Origin: Undibacterium hunanense
GTDB lineage: Bacteria; Pseudomonadota; Gammaproteobacteria; Burkholderiales; Burkholderiaceae_D
DNA length: 64,000 nt
Direction: 5' to 3'
Assembly (NCBI RefSeq): GCF_014284335.1
Contig: NZ_JACOGF010000005.1
Location: 307,189-371,188 of the forward strand
In this document: positions 1 to 8,597 of the stretch, piece by piece
How the letters are laid out: every line of letters starts with the position of its first letter
Position numbering within the stretch: the stretch's first letter is position 1
Program-made: the position numbers and the translations under genes
The notes under the pieces: model-generated
Seen by the model: only the letters and a program-made list of their open reading frames with translations
What the model was told of the DNA's origin: nothing
The model's database searches: none

Positions 1-108
1 GGCAGGTTTGTTCAGCGCACGTGACAGCGTATGCGGCGGGGTATTCTTGTTGGCCGGTTCATGCATGCTGGCTGAATCAGGTATGGTGTCTATGCTGCCT
101 GTGCTCAT
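1..108 (-). CDS. 5' end of an unidentified gene (first 36 codons)
   Basis: The reverse strand has an ATG at 108 with AAGGAG seven bases upstream, followed by 36 open codons that run off the window edge. The visible N-terminus is polar and rich in Ser, Thr, Asn and Pro (MSTGSIDTIPDSASMHEPAN...), with no signal peptide or motif. It lies downstream of the LytS/LytTR pair on the same strand, so it could be a co-transcribed or regulated partner, but a 166-bp gap with a short tandem repeat separates them. No function can be assigned from this fragment. Confidence 0.6.
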   Translation of the reverse strand, partial: MSTGSIDTIPDSASMHEPANKNTPPHTLSRALNKPA

Positions 109-135
109 GGGATAGCTCCTTGGTTGAGTGTTGAG

Positions 136-165
136 GTTGTGTCTGGTTGTGTCTGGTTATGTACA
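136..165. repeat. Short tandem repeat, period 10
   Basis: Units GTTGTGTCTG (136-145), GTTGTGTCTG (146-155) and the diverged GTTATGTACA (156-165) stand head to tail between the LytTR regulator and the next gene. Confidence 0.7.
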
Positions 166-274
166 GGCGTGACGGTGCCTGCAAAGTCTGATTTGCTTTT
201 TGCGTGTCCGGTGTTCGTAAAGATTGCAGTTGACTGTTTTGGGTGGCTACAGCTTGAGCCTGCTTCTGCGGTGC

Positions 275-1081
275 TTACATCTGCCTGAACAGATGCAGGT
301 AGCTGCGGCTGACAGGCAAGACTTCGGGGCGGCCACGCAGTTGTAATTCGGCGGTTTCATTCATACCGCGTGTCACGCCGGCGACATAGTGCAGATTGAC
401 GATGACGGAGCGATGGGTTTGTGCAAAACGATCCGGGTCCAGTTCGTCACTGAGTTCACGTATGCTCTTGCGTATCAGGGCATCGCCGCCATCCCAGGCG
501 ACCAGAGTGTATTTATCGTCAGCGCGCAGAAAGGCAACCTGTTCTACCGGGATCAGGCGCACGCTGTTGCCGACGGATGCCTTGATCCATTGCAGGTGAT
601 GTCGTGGTGGATTGCGCTGCCGTAAATCATTTGCCATGCGGTCCAGCAGGGCATCATAACCGGCGCCAGGTTCATTCGCTTGTACCATGCGCTGTTGCAG
701 GCGCGTGATGGTGTCGTTCAGACGCGCTTCCATGATGGGCTTGATGAGGTAATCAATGGCACCCTGTTCAAACGCCTGCACTGCATATTGCTCATAGGCG
801 GTAAAAAAGACGATATGTGCCCTGCGGGCGATAGACCTGGCGGCTTCTATGCCATTCAAGCCGGGCATATGCACATCCAGAAAGACAATGTCGGGCTGAT
901 GGATATCGAACATCTCTATTGCTTCGTGACCATTGCGGGCTTCATCGACGATATGCAGTTCTGGCCACAGGCGCGACAGGTTGAAACGCAAATGCTCTCT
1001 CAGCAAAGGTTCATCATCGGCGATCAGCGCAGTGATTGGCCTGTTGATCTGCCGGGTGATTTGTGCGTTGATCTGCTTCAT
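275..1081 (-). CDS. LytTR-family response regulator
   Basis: 268 aa. A receiver domain spans about residues 15-130: the acidic pair ADDE lies at 21-24, the phospho-acceptor is D69 in FLDVHMPG, and the conserved Lys is in YLIKP. A LytTR DNA-binding domain follows at about 160-268 (SVGNSVRLIPVEQVAFLRADDK ... HRSVIVNL). Such regulators (AlgR/LytR type) bind direct repeats upstream of target promoters when phosphorylated. Its ATG overlaps the stop of the LytS-type kinase by four bases (ATGA), so the two form a translationally coupled pair. The start fits the family, although the first 14 residues are a poorly conserved extension. The target gene is not evident; the truncated gene at the window edge is one candidate. 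Confidence 0.93.
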   Translation of the reverse strand: MKQINAQITRQINRPITALIADDEPLLREHLRFNLSRLWPELHIVDEARNGHEAIEMFDIHQPDIVFLDVHMPGLNGIEAARSIARRAHIVFFTAYEQYAVQAFEQGAIDYLIKPIMEARLNDTITRLQQRMVQANEPGAGYDALLDRMANDLRQRNPPRHHLQWIKASVGNSVRLIPVEQVAFLRADDKYTLVAWDGGDALIRKSIRELSDELDPDRFAQTHRSVIVNLHYVAGVTRGMNETAELQLRGRPEVLPVSRSYLHLFRQM

Positions 1082-2154
1082 GTCTTAGCCCCAGAGTGAA
1101 AAATTAATTCAACACGCAAACCATGTGGTGTCTGTTCATGCAAATCGACACGTGCATCTTTTCCAAAGCAGGCTTGCAGCCTTGCCCTGACATTGGTCAG
1201 GCCTGTGCCGGGTACAGCGGTTTCTGCCATGCCTATGCCAGTATCTGCTACCCACAATGTCACCATGCCGCTACGGGCATCTCGCTTGCCGCCGACTTCT
1301 ATGCGGCCAACTTCAGTGCCGGGGTCTATGCCATGGCGTACGGCATTTTCCACCAAGGTCAGCAAGGCCATCGCGGGAAAGCGCAAGTCTTTCAGTTCAG
1401 GCGCAAGCTGAAGTTCAAACTGCAGCCGGTCTGGCATGCGCATATGCATGATTTCCAGATAGGCGCTGACCAGTTGCATTTCGTTTTCCAGCGTTGCGTC
1501 GGCATCATTCAGGCGCGGCATGGCTGCCCGCAGATAGGCGATCAGGTGGCGCAAGACCGGCGCTGCATTGTCTGAACCGGATTCAACCAGGGCCTGTACA
1601 TTGGCCAGGGTATTGAACAGAAAATGCGGTTCTATCTGCGCCTGTAGCAGGCGCAGGCGGGCATCCAGCACTTCGCGTTCGAGGGCGCTCTTCTCCAGTT
1701 CCAGTTGCAGGCGGTCTGCACGTTCACGTTGTTTGTCTTCGCGTTTGATGGCAGCGACGGCGACCAGGGGACCAAAAAACAGTGCAAAAATCGTGCTGGT
1801 GGCAAAACCGGACAAGAGATTATTCGCCTTGATGAAACTCATGAAATCGCCTGCTATCGCCACATAGGCAGCCAGGCTGGCAAAAGGTGCCAGCAGGCAG
1901 ACCGCCGCTACCCGCACCAGCCAGTGTGGTATCCAGCGTGGCAGCCACTGCAAACGCCAGGTACCCGAGACAGTGAAGGCCAGCAGCATCACCATTGCGA
2001 TGAAAGTCGTGCGCCTGAGCACCAGCCAGAAAGGTGACTGGAAGACAGGCGTGGTTACCCAGGCTATCAACAGACTGATCAAGAAGACCACGACGATTTG
2101 CCGGAGGCCTGGCAGTGCAGGCCAGCGTGGAAAGGATGTAGGAGCGGTTTTCAT
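1078..2154 (-). CDS. LytS/AlgZ-type sensor histidine kinase
   Basis: 358 aa membrane kinase. About four hydrophobic segments lie at residues 18-38, 50-62, 78-100 and 115-136. A short coiled coil rich in Glu, Arg and Leu (138-172) leads into a His_kinase domain with the motif QIEPHFLFNTL, where H177 is the likely phosphorylated residue. The HATPase region carries N (LLTLVENAVRHG) and G (ADTGIGM, GTGLTNV) boxes. No extracellular sensor domain is present, so the signal is probably sensed in or near the membrane. It precedes and overlaps its LytTR partner. The ~260 bp upstream region towards the + strand binding-protein gene holds a 13-bp tandem repeat. Confidence 0.93.
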   Translation of the reverse strand: MKTAPTSFPRWPALPGLRQIVVVFLISLLIAWVTTPVFQSPFWLVLRRTTFIAMVMLLAFTVSGTWRLQWLPRWIPHWLVRVAAVCLLAPFASLAAYVAIAGDFMSFIKANNLLSGFATSTIFALFFGPLVAVAAIKREDKQRERADRLQLELEKSALEREVLDARLRLLQAQIEPHFLFNTLANVQALVESGSDNAAPVLRHLIAYLRAAMPRLNDADATLENEMQLVSAYLEIMHMRMPDRLQFELQLAPELKDLRFPAMALLTLVENAVRHGIDPGTEVGRIEVGGKRDARSGMVTLWVADTGIGMAETAVPGTGLTNVRARLQACFGKDARVDLHEQTPHGLRVELIFHSGAKT

Positions 2155-2267
2155 GAAGCCAAGATAGCTGCAACTGATATTTTCGACAAGCCAGCCAGCC
2201 CGGATATGTGACCAGTGACGGTTTTCTGGGGTTGAACGACGATGGAATGTGGATCTGAACTGCGTGC

Positions 2268-2303
2268 AGCATCGTTTGCAACCATCGTTTGCAAATACGA
2301 TTG
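2268..2303. repeat. Short tandem repeat, period 13
   Basis: Units AGCATCGTTTGCA (2268-2280) and ACCATCGTTTGCA (2281-2293) are followed by the weaker AATACGATTG. They lie in the divergent space between the LytS kinase and the solute-binding protein. The period equals that of the stop-codon repeats elsewhere in the window. Confidence 0.6.
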
Positions 2304-2416
2304 TTTTTCTGCAAGCATTCTGTAATATTTCTACATTACACTAGGTCAACATGCTCTAAACGGTCATAATCATATTTCAGCTTGTAGCTGGAAGAAAATC
2401 TAGGAATGAGGGCGCA

Positions 2417-3148
2417 ATGATCAGGAAATGGATGTTTGCAGTGTCGGTGCTGATGGCATCGCCAGCAATGGCAGACACCTTCCGCATTGCCTATTATGAA
2501 GGCGGTGATGCACCTTTTGTCCTGGTGGGCCCCAAAGGGCCTGGTGGTATCTTTCCCGACCTGATGGTTGCCATTGTCCGACTGAGTGGCGACAAGCTGG
2601 ATCAGCAATACCTGCCCATGCGCCGTTTGCTGAAGTCTTTTGAAGATGGCCAACTGGATATTGAAGTGGGGGCCAATCCCAAGTGGCGTGCTAATTCAAC
2701 GGTGCCTGGTGTGTACAGCATGGCTTTTGGCCTGCCCAAAGCCGTGCTATGTTTCCGACCGGGCGAAGTCCCTAAAAAGCAGGCAGTCAGCGATTTTTAT
2801 GGACAGAAAATCGGTGTGATTTCCGGCTATTCTTATCCTGAATTTGAAGCTGCCTTTGCGACTGAGCAGATACAGCGCGCAGACATTTTCAACTCCCCCA
2901 ATCTGTTGCTGACCCTGAAAGCCAAGCGCTTTGACCAGATCATCATCAGCAGCTACGTCCGGCAGTACTGGACCAAAGTCGATGCCAAGCGCTATGCCTG
3001 CGATGAAGGCCGCATGATCGACGAAAGCGAAATGATGCTGCGCATACATCCATCCCGGGCAGCTGCGCTACCCAGGCTGAATGCTGCCATCGCCACGCTG
3101 AAAAAGAGTGGTGAACTGGATGCCATATTCAGGCGCCATACCAATTAA
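2417..3148 (+). CDS. Periplasmic solute-binding protein, SBP_bac_3 type
   Basis: 243 aa with a signal peptide (MIRKWMFAVSVLMASPAMA, cleavage near residue 19). The mature part has the family-3 amino-acid-binding-protein layout: an opening strand (FRIAYYEGGDAPFV), GIFPDLMVAIVRLSG, a DIEVGANPKW lobe and the hinge return IGVISGYSYPEF. Orphan proteins of this group in beta- and gammaproteobacteria usually lack their own permease, and none is found here. The ligand cannot be told from sequence. The last codons (ACC AAT TAA) are the first unit of a 9-bp tandem repeat that re-creates the stop codon in frame twice more. Confidence 0.85.
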   Translation: MIRKWMFAVSVLMASPAMADTFRIAYYEGGDAPFVLVGPKGPGGIFPDLMVAIVRLSGDKLDQQYLPMRRLLKSFEDGQLDIEVGANPKWRANSTVPGVYSMAFGLPKAVLCFRPGEVPKKQAVSDFYGQKIGVISGYSYPEFEAAFATEQIQRADIFNSPNLLLTLKAKRFDQIIISSYVRQYWTKVDAKRYACDEGRMIDESEMMLRIHPSRAAALPRLNAAIATLKKSGELDAIFRRHTN

Positions 3149-3184
3149 TTCAATTAATCCAATTAAGCAATTAATCCAATTAAG
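3141..3184. repeat. Stop-codon tandem repeat, period 9
   Basis: Five units: CCAATTAAT, TCAATTAAT, CCAATTAAG, CAATTAAT (one base short) and CCAATTAAG. The first contains the stop codon of the binding-protein gene; the second and third repeat the TAA in the same frame. Confidence 0.85.
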
Positions 3185-3196
3185 CTCTCTTTGATT

Positions 3197-3619
3197 TTAA
3201 TACGATGCTGCCGGTGCTGAGGCTGGCGAAGCCAAGGGTTTGCCTTTGTCCAGCACATACACGCCGACCAGCTTGATCGTTGTGTTGCCGTGATTTTTTG
3301 CACTGTGAACCGTGCCGCCAGGTACGACAAAACCTTCGCCGGCTTTGATCTTGCGCGGGGTTTGGTTGGCGACCAGTAACTCTATTTCACCGTCCATCAC
3401 ATAACTGATTTCGTCACCCGGATGAGTGTGCCAGTCAACCTTGCCGCCAGCGGCTACATCAATGCGGGTTATGTAATCTTCTTTTCCGGGAATGGATGAA
3501 TCTGCCTGGGTAATCGGGGTACGGGTCACACCGATGTTTTGCGCCAGCAGGCCTGCGCTGACCAGCAGGATGCCGATGGCACCGGCGTAGTGCCATGATT
3601 TCTTTGTCGTAGATTGCAA
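3197..3619 (-). CDS. Exported cupin-domain protein
   Basis: About 140 aa. I prefer the TTG at 3619 because GGAG stands upstream at good spacing; a longer frame reaches back to 3679. The N-terminus is a signal peptide or anchor (HYAGAIGILLVSAGLLAQ). The cupin fold shows its two metal-binding motifs: HTHPGDEISYVMDGEIEL and PGGTVHSAKNHGN. Periplasmic single-domain cupins of this type are often annotated only as cupin proteins; a dioxygenase, isomerase or plain binding role are all possible. It converges with the solute-binding gene, from which it is separated by the 9-bp repeat. No operon partner is seen. Confidence 0.82.
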   Translation of the reverse strand: MQSTTKKSWHYAGAIGILLVSAGLLAQNIGVTRTPITQADSSIPGKEDYITRIDVAAGGKVDWHTHPGDEISYVMDGEIELLVANQTPRKIKAGEGFVVPGGTVHSAKNHGNTTIKLVGVYVLDKGKPLASPASAPAASY

Positions 3620-3797
3620 GATGGGTCTCCGGTGTGGGTTGGCATGCGTCATTGCGCATGGTACCCATTGCACGCCCATTTGCTGAGTGCGTCAAGTATT
3701 ATTTTTTAATTAACTATTTCTTGCTCAAGGGCAAAAGAAATGGCGCAATTTTTACATTGCGCCATCGAATTGAATGAGAATGAAACTACTTAGGTGG

Positions 3798-3849
3798 AAT
3801 GCTTATTTTGAACGTTTATTTTTAATGCTTATTTCTAATGCTTATGCAT
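3798..3849. repeat. Stop-codon tandem repeat, exact period 13
   Basis: Four units start at 3798, 3811, 3824 and 3837: AATGCTTATTTTG, AACGTTTATTTTT, AATGCTTATTTCT and AATGCTTATGCAT. The last contains the reverse-strand stop codon (TTA on + at 3842-3844) of the MFS gene, so the array begins on that stop and extends downstream of it. Confidence 0.9.
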
Positions 3850-5158
3850 CAGCAGTCTTGCCCAAACCTTCAGTTGCGCCTGATTTGCTGGCACCTGGCG
3901 GAGCGTCACCATACGACACGAAGCGTGTCATGATCAATACCGGGATGGCGCTGAGCATGACCCAGATAAAGAAATTCTTGTAGCCCAGTGATACCTGGAT
4001 ATCGCCGCTGATGGTCTTGAACAATACGAAGCCCAGTTGCATGACGCCCGTTCCCAGCGCATAGTGGGCAGTCTGGTATTTACCGGGGGCCACCACCTGC
4101 ATGATGAACAGGATCAGGCCAACGAAGCCAAAGCCATAGCCAAACATTTCGAATGCCAGCGCAGCGGTGATGACGGCCATGTTTTCCGGCAGGCTGCTGC
4201 TCAAAAAGAAAAAGGCCAGGTTAGGGGTATTCATCGCCAGTATCAGCCACGGCAGTGCACGCTTCAAACCCAGCCATGATGCGAAATAACCGCCGAGTAT
4301 GCTGCCACCCAAAAATGCTATCGTGCCGGCAACGCCATACGCCGTACCCACCTGGTCAGTCGTCAGCCCCAGACCACCCAGATTTTTTGCTTCGCGCAAG
4401 AACAGCGGGCCTATGGTTTGTATTTGCCCTTCCGCAGCGCGGAACAGGATAATGAAAACGATAGCCAGCCAGATACCAGGCTTTTTAAAGAATTCAACAA
4501 TCACATCCTGCAAGGTCACAAAAATGCTATGCATGGAAGCTTTGGTTTCTGTATTTTTAGTACCGGGCAGTGACCAGCTGTTATACAAACCCAGGCTGAA
4601 CAGGAGCACACCCATGATGGCAAAAATGATGGTCCAGGCCTGCGCCGGTGCCAGGCTTTTTTCCAGGTAACCAGCCAGATACACCAGAGGGCCAAGGGTA
4701 ATAAATTTTGCTGCATTGAAAAACGCCCCTTGCCAGCCGGCATAGCTGGCTTGCTGGGTGTTGCTGAGGCTGGCCATGTATAAACCGTCGGCTGCAATGT
4801 CATGCGTTGCTGATGCGATTGCCACCACGCCAAGCAGGGCGATGCTGATGGCAAAATAGGCCGGTAATTGCAAAGACAGTGCCAGCAGGCCCAGCGCACC
4901 ACCACCTACCATCTGAAACAGCACCACCAGCATTTTCTTGCTGCCTGCGGCTTCCAGGAAAGGGCTCCACAAAGACTTGAATACCCAGGCCAGCCCTACC
5001 AGACCTGTCCAGTGGGCAATCTGGTCATTCGGCACACCCATGCTTTTGTACATCAGGCCAGCGATCAGGGCGACGGCATAAAACGGCATGCCGGATGCCA
5101 GATACAGGCTGGGTACCCAGCGCATGGGGTGCTGGGGCAGGTCTTTTTCTGTGCTCAT
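3842..5158 (-). CDS. AmpG-like (PAT family) MFS transporter
   Basis: 438 aa from the ATG at 5158; the open frame extends further but the extra 23 residues are polar and unlike the family. About twelve membrane segments. The N-terminal region (VPSLYLASGMPFYAVALIAGLMYKSMG, then WTGLVGLAWVFKSLWSPFLE) and ATHDIAADGLYMASL match the peptide/acetyl-CoA/muropeptide (AmpG-like) transporter group. AmpG itself imports anhydro-muropeptides for cell-wall recycling; many paralogues import other sugars or peptides, so the substrate is open. The gene stands alone with a 646-bp upstream region. The 3' end carries the 13-bp repeat array. Confidence 0.85.
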   Translation of the reverse strand: MSTEKDLPQHPMRWVPSLYLASGMPFYAVALIAGLMYKSMGVPNDQIAHWTGLVGLAWVFKSLWSPFLEAAGSKKMLVVLFQMVGGGALGLLALSLQLPAYFAISIALLGVVAIASATHDIAADGLYMASLSNTQQASYAGWQGAFFNAAKFITLGPLVYLAGYLEKSLAPAQAWTIIFAIMGVLLFSLGLYNSWSLPGTKNTETKASMHSIFVTLQDVIVEFFKKPGIWLAIVFIILFRAAEGQIQTIGPLFLREAKNLGGLGLTTDQVGTAYGVAGTIAFLGGSILGGYFASWLGLKRALPWLILAMNTPNLAFFFLSSSLPENMAVITAALAFEMFGYGFGFVGLILFIMQVVAPGKYQTAHYALGTGVMQLGFVLFKTISGDIQVSLGYKNFFIWVMLSAIPVLIMTRFVSYGDAPPGASKSGATEGLGKTADA

Positions 5159-5804
5159 GGTGGGTGTCTCTGCTGAATGATGTTTTCTGAAATCGTTTCT
5201 GGCTGCCTTCTTGCAGCGTGCAGCCACAACATACTAGGCACAAAAAAACTGGTCAACTGGTTTTATACTTATAATGCCACTTAAGTGCCAGTACATCCTT
5301 GTTAACGCCGTTCCAGTGTTGTTTGAATGCAGTAAACAAGGCATTTTTCGCAGACTTTTTTAAGCCATGCAGATGTCATATGATGGTAACGAAAACCCGC
5401 AGTATTTGAACTCACAGCCAATACCACTTTGTTTTATTTTGGCACTGGTATTATCGCAAACGTTTTACGGGACAAGGGTTTTTCTACCGTAAAGCCTGCA
5501 GGGAAAGTGAAATTGGTATTTTGTGAGTGGTCTTGATGGGGCGAGCTCCCTTTACTGGAATTATCTTCCATCTGTTTCATTTGCTCGCCACTCCTGTTCG
5601 CCGCCCATTGAGCATACGTTTCGAATCATGTTGTCAATGCGGTTTTGCCCAATCATGATTTAAGGTCTCTAAGCTTGAGCTAATTGTCTCCGTATAGGCT
5701 TGGGACTTACGCAAAATTGTTCCACAAAACTTAATGGAATGGTCTGGCGTAAATCCCTGCAATTAAATTGCCTGCTTCTTTCACGCTATCAAATGGAGAT
5801 ACTC
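5159..5804. other. Long intergenic region, no gene seen
   Basis: I find no convincing coding frame here. It must hold the divergent promoters of the MFS gene and the PepSY gene. A 10-bp perfect palindrome CACTTAAGTG at 5278-5287 inside a wider imperfect one could be an operator for the MFS gene. A short copy of the intergenic palindromic element lies at 5702-5757. Confidence 0.5.
5702..5757. repeat. Short copy of the GGACTTACGCAAAA palindromic element
   Basis: The ends GGGACTTACGC (5702-5712) and GCGTAAATCCC (5747-5757) are inverted with one mismatch. The 17 bp GGACTTACGCAAAATTG is identical to the reverse complement of the right arm of the element at 9537-9641 and nearly the same as the arm at 35165. 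This copy is about half length and lacks the GTACTAAAGTAC centre. Confidence 0.65.
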
Positions 5805-6218
5805 ATGTCTGAACTCAATGTATTTAGCCGTCCTGTCCGCCTTGTTGCATTCGCCCTTATTGCAGTCTTTCCACTGTTCGCCAGTGCAGCCCAGGGGGAA
5901 TGCAGCGCAAAAGTAAGCGGAAGCATGACAGACAAGGAAATGAAGAAAATGGCCAAGGTCAGTATGGCTAGTGCGCAGGCAACGGCCCTTAAACTGATTG
6001 CTAAAGCAGATTTGAAGAAAGTAGTGAGCCGTGAATTGGAAGTGGAAGAAAACTGCCTGGTATATTCCTTTGACTTGCAACTGAGGTCTGCCGAAGGCAG
6101 TGAAGAAATCATGATTGATGCAGTTTCCGGCCAGGTCATTTCGCAAAAACACGAAACGCCAGAGCAGGAAGCGCAAGAAAAAGAAGTGGAAAAAAAGGGC
6201 GATGTAAACAAGAAGTAA
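5805..6218 (+). CDS. PepSY-domain periplasmic protein
   Basis: 137 aa; the ATG at 5805 follows GGAG and gives an N-terminus that fits a signal peptide (VRLVAFALIAVFPLFASAA). The mature domain reads as a PepSY unit: helix AKVSMASAQATALKLIAKADL, then VVSRELEVEENCLVYSFDLQL and IMIDAVSGQVISQ. The C-terminus is a highly charged Glu/Lys tail. PepSY proteins are thought to modulate peptidases or sense envelope signals, and this type is commonly found beside QseBC/PhoPQ-like regulators, as here. Shared function with the downstream two-component genes is therefore likely but not shown; a 220-bp gap with a tandem repeat separates them. Confidence 0.82.
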   Translation: MSELNVFSRPVRLVAFALIAVFPLFASAAQGECSAKVSGSMTDKEMKKMAKVSMASAQATALKLIAKADLKKVVSRELEVEENCLVYSFDLQLRSAEGSEEIMIDAVSGQVISQKHETPEQEAQEKEVEKKGDVNKK

Positions 6219-6367
6219 AGTTCTTGTATGATCAACAGAAAATGAACGCAAATACATAAAGCAGAAGACCTGACTGGGGCTGTACTCATTGTTGTACTCA
6301 TGCAGACTTCAAGTTTTCGTCATCGTCACATGCTTGTGATGATGACGATACCCATTACAACCGTAGC

Positions 6368-6397
6368 GATCCATATTGATCCGTATTAATCCATATT
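6368..6397. repeat. Short tandem repeat, period 10
   Basis: Units GATCCATATT (6368-6377), GATCCGTATT (6378-6387) and AATCCATATT (6388-6397), with a fading fourth unit, lie in the leader of the response-regulator gene. Confidence 0.7.
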
Positions 6398-6438
6398 GAT
6401 GTATGGATTAAATCTGACAAAGACCCGAAGGCGAATAG

Positions 6439-7104
6439 ATGCGCGTGTTATTGGTCGAAGACGATGTGATGATAGGAAACGCCCTGTGTTCGGCACTGAA
6501 AGAGGAGTCCTATGCCGTAGACTGGATGCGCAACGGCTTGTCTGCTGTCCAGGTGTTATCGTGCCAGCACTATGATCTGGTCTTGCTTGATTTGGGCTTG
6601 CCCGGCAAAGACGGATTGGATGTACTTCGTTGCATTCGAATGCGAGACAATCCGGTACCCTTGCTGATCGTTACAGCGCGTGACGGCGTGGATGACAGGA
6701 TACTTGGTCTTGATGGTGGCGCGGATGACTACATCCTCAAACCATTCGAAATGCGCGAATTGCTGGCCCGTATGCGGGTCGCCATCAGAAGGAAAGGCGG
6801 TGTTGCCAATTCTGAGTTGAGCAACGGCATCATTACACTTGATCAGGCCACCCGCGAGGCGCGTGTGCAACAAGGCAAAGGCGTTCAATTATCGAACCGT
6901 GAATTCGCGGTTTTGCAATCCCTGATGGTTCGTCCAGGCGCTATTTTGTCTCGTAGTGAACTCGAAGACCGGGTGTACGGCTGGGGGGATGAGGTGGAGA
7001 GTAACGCAGTCGAATTTTTGATTCATGGATTACGCAAGAAGCTCGGCAATACGGTGATCAAGAATGTAAGAGGTGTTGGATGGATGGTATCAAAAAACGA
7101 ATAG
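6439..7104 (+). CDS. OmpR/QseB-family response regulator
   Basis: 221 aa. Receiver domain with acidic pair E7-D8-D9, phospho-acceptor D51 (LVLLDLGLPGKDG), switch Thr in LLIVTARD and Lys in YILKPFEMREL. The winged-helix output domain (about 125-221) includes LSNREFAVLQSLMVRPGAILSRSELEDRVYGW and the recognition-helix signature SNAVEFLIHGLRKKLG. It overlaps the kinase gene by about 25 bp. The family activates envelope, biofilm and metal-response genes; the adjacent PepSY gene is the natural candidate target. Confidence 0.94.
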   Translation: MRVLLVEDDVMIGNALCSALKEESYAVDWMRNGLSAVQVLSCQHYDLVLLDLGLPGKDGLDVLRCIRMRDNPVPLLIVTARDGVDDRILGLDGGADDYILKPFEMRELLARMRVAIRRKGGVANSELSNGIITLDQATREARVQQGKGVQLSNREFAVLQSLMVRPGAILSRSELEDRVYGWGDEVESNAVEFLIHGLRKKLGNTVIKNVRGVGWMVSKNE

Positions 7105-8471
7105 AAAATTCTATCCAGATCAGGTTGTCCATGTACTTGTCTGTGATGATATGCAGTGTGGCACTGATTGCCGGAGTGTTTGCATTTTTCTCGGCGCTTG
7201 ACGAGGTTAACGAGCTTCAGGACGATATGTTGCGCCAGATTGCTACCTTGTCCGAACGCCAGAACTGGGCTGAGCTTACAGATGCAGAGAAAAACAAAAG
7301 CACGAATGACGGTATTGATGAGGAATCCCGGGTTTTTGTGCAACTGCTACCGATGGCAGCACCCGGTGGTGGCATTACAGCCATGCCAGCCACTTCAGCC
7401 ATCCTGGCCACTACAGCTAAAACGTCTTTGCCGCTACCAGGAAGCTTGCAGGATGGCATGCAGACTTTCAATACTGGGCAAGAAATTTATCGTGTATTGG
7501 TACATACACTGGGTACTGGCAAGCACCTGGCTGTCGCTCAAAAAATGTCTGTCAGGGATGAAATTGCTAACAATAGCGCATTGCGCACGTTGATGCCTTT
7601 CCTGATACTGATGCCGATATTACTGTTGATGGTCGCCAATATCGTGCGTAGCATCTTCAAGCCGGTGGCAAGCCTTTCTGCCGAAATAGACAGGCGCGAC
7701 GAGCAGGCCTTGCATCCGATTTCTTGTGAGGCATTGCCCCGTGAAATCCGCCCGTTTGTGGCCGCCATCAACCACCTCCTGATGCGTGTGGAACAATTCA
7801 TGGGAGCACAGCGACGTTTTGTCGCTGATGCTGCGCACGAACTGCGCTCCCCATTGACTGCATTGTCGCTTCAGGCTGAATTGTTGGACAATACTGACAT
7901 GTCGGCCAATGCGCGCGAGCATTTGCAGCTATTACGCCAGGGTATTGATCGGGCTAAAACAATGCTGGCGCAGTTGTTGACTTTGGCGCGTGTCCAAACT
8001 ACCGCCGTATCATCCGAAAGCGGCGTATCTGTGCAAAAAATCTATCGACGTGTGCTGGAAGATATGATGCCGCTGGCTGATGCGAAACAGCTTGACATCG
8101 GCGTGGTCGGTGACGAGGATGCCACCGTCATGGTCAACGAACTTGATCTGATCATTCTCATCAGAAATCTGGTGGACAACGCCATTCGTTATACACCGGA
8201 AGGAGGGCGTGTCGATTTGTCAGTGGCAAGCACTGAAACGATGATCACTCTGACCGTTGAAGATAATGGCCCTGGCATTGCTGTCACTGACAGAAAGAGA
8301 GTATTTGATCCTTTTTATCGCGTGCTGGGAAATGATCAGCCAGGATCCGGTCTCGGTCTGGCTATCGTGCAAGCTATTTCCACACGTGTCGGGGCAGGAG
8401 TGCAACTTGATTTTTCGAATGAAAGACCGGCATCAGGCTTGCGTGTCAGCGTGACGTTTGCGGTACGGTAA
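7080..8471 (+). CDS. QseC-type sensor histidine kinase
   Basis: 463 aa. Two membrane segments (about 18-40 and 170-190) enclose a periplasmic sensor of ~130 residues. HAMP follows, then the dimerisation domain with H253 in DAAHELRSPLTALSLQ, and an ATPase domain with N box (LVDNAIRYTPEGG), G1 (VEDNGPGIA) and G2 (GSGLGLAIVQ). The ATG at 7080 overlaps the regulator; an internal ATG at 7131 is possible. The periplasmic part contains a low-complexity Ala/Thr stretch (residues 93-115), unlike the acidic metal-binding loops of PmrB or PhoQ, so the signal is unknown. Confidence 0.93.
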   Translation: MDGIKKRIENSIQIRLSMYLSVMICSVALIAGVFAFFSALDEVNELQDDMLRQIATLSERQNWAELTDAEKNKSTNDGIDEESRVFVQLLPMAAPGGGITAMPATSAILATTAKTSLPLPGSLQDGMQTFNTGQEIYRVLVHTLGTGKHLAVAQKMSVRDEIANNSALRTLMPFLILMPILLLMVANIVRSIFKPVASLSAEIDRRDEQALHPISCEALPREIRPFVAAINHLLMRVEQFMGAQRRFVADAAHELRSPLTALSLQAELLDNTDMSANAREHLQLLRQGIDRAKTMLAQLLTLARVQTTAVSSESGVSVQKIYRRVLEDMMPLADAKQLDIGVVGDEDATVMVNELDLIILIRNLVDNAIRYTPEGGRVDLSVASTETMITLTVEDNGPGIAVTDRKRVFDPFYRVLGNDQPGSGLGLAIVQAISTRVGAGVQLDFSNERPASGLRVSVTFAVR

Positions 8472-8524
8472 AGCGGCCAGCATATTGCTTCAAGCGACAT
8501 AGGAAAACATGGCACGCGCACAAT

Positions 8525-8560
8525 AAAAAACGTCAGCAAGCTGATGCCTGCTGACGTTTT
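8525..8560. terminator. Bidirectional rho-independent terminator
   Basis: Stem AACGTCAGCA / TGCTGACGTT flanked by A-run and T-run lies between the convergent kinase and HDOD genes. Confidence 0.85.
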
Positions 8561-8597
8561 GGATCCGACGATGCCGGGGTGAAGTTGTATCTGCTGC

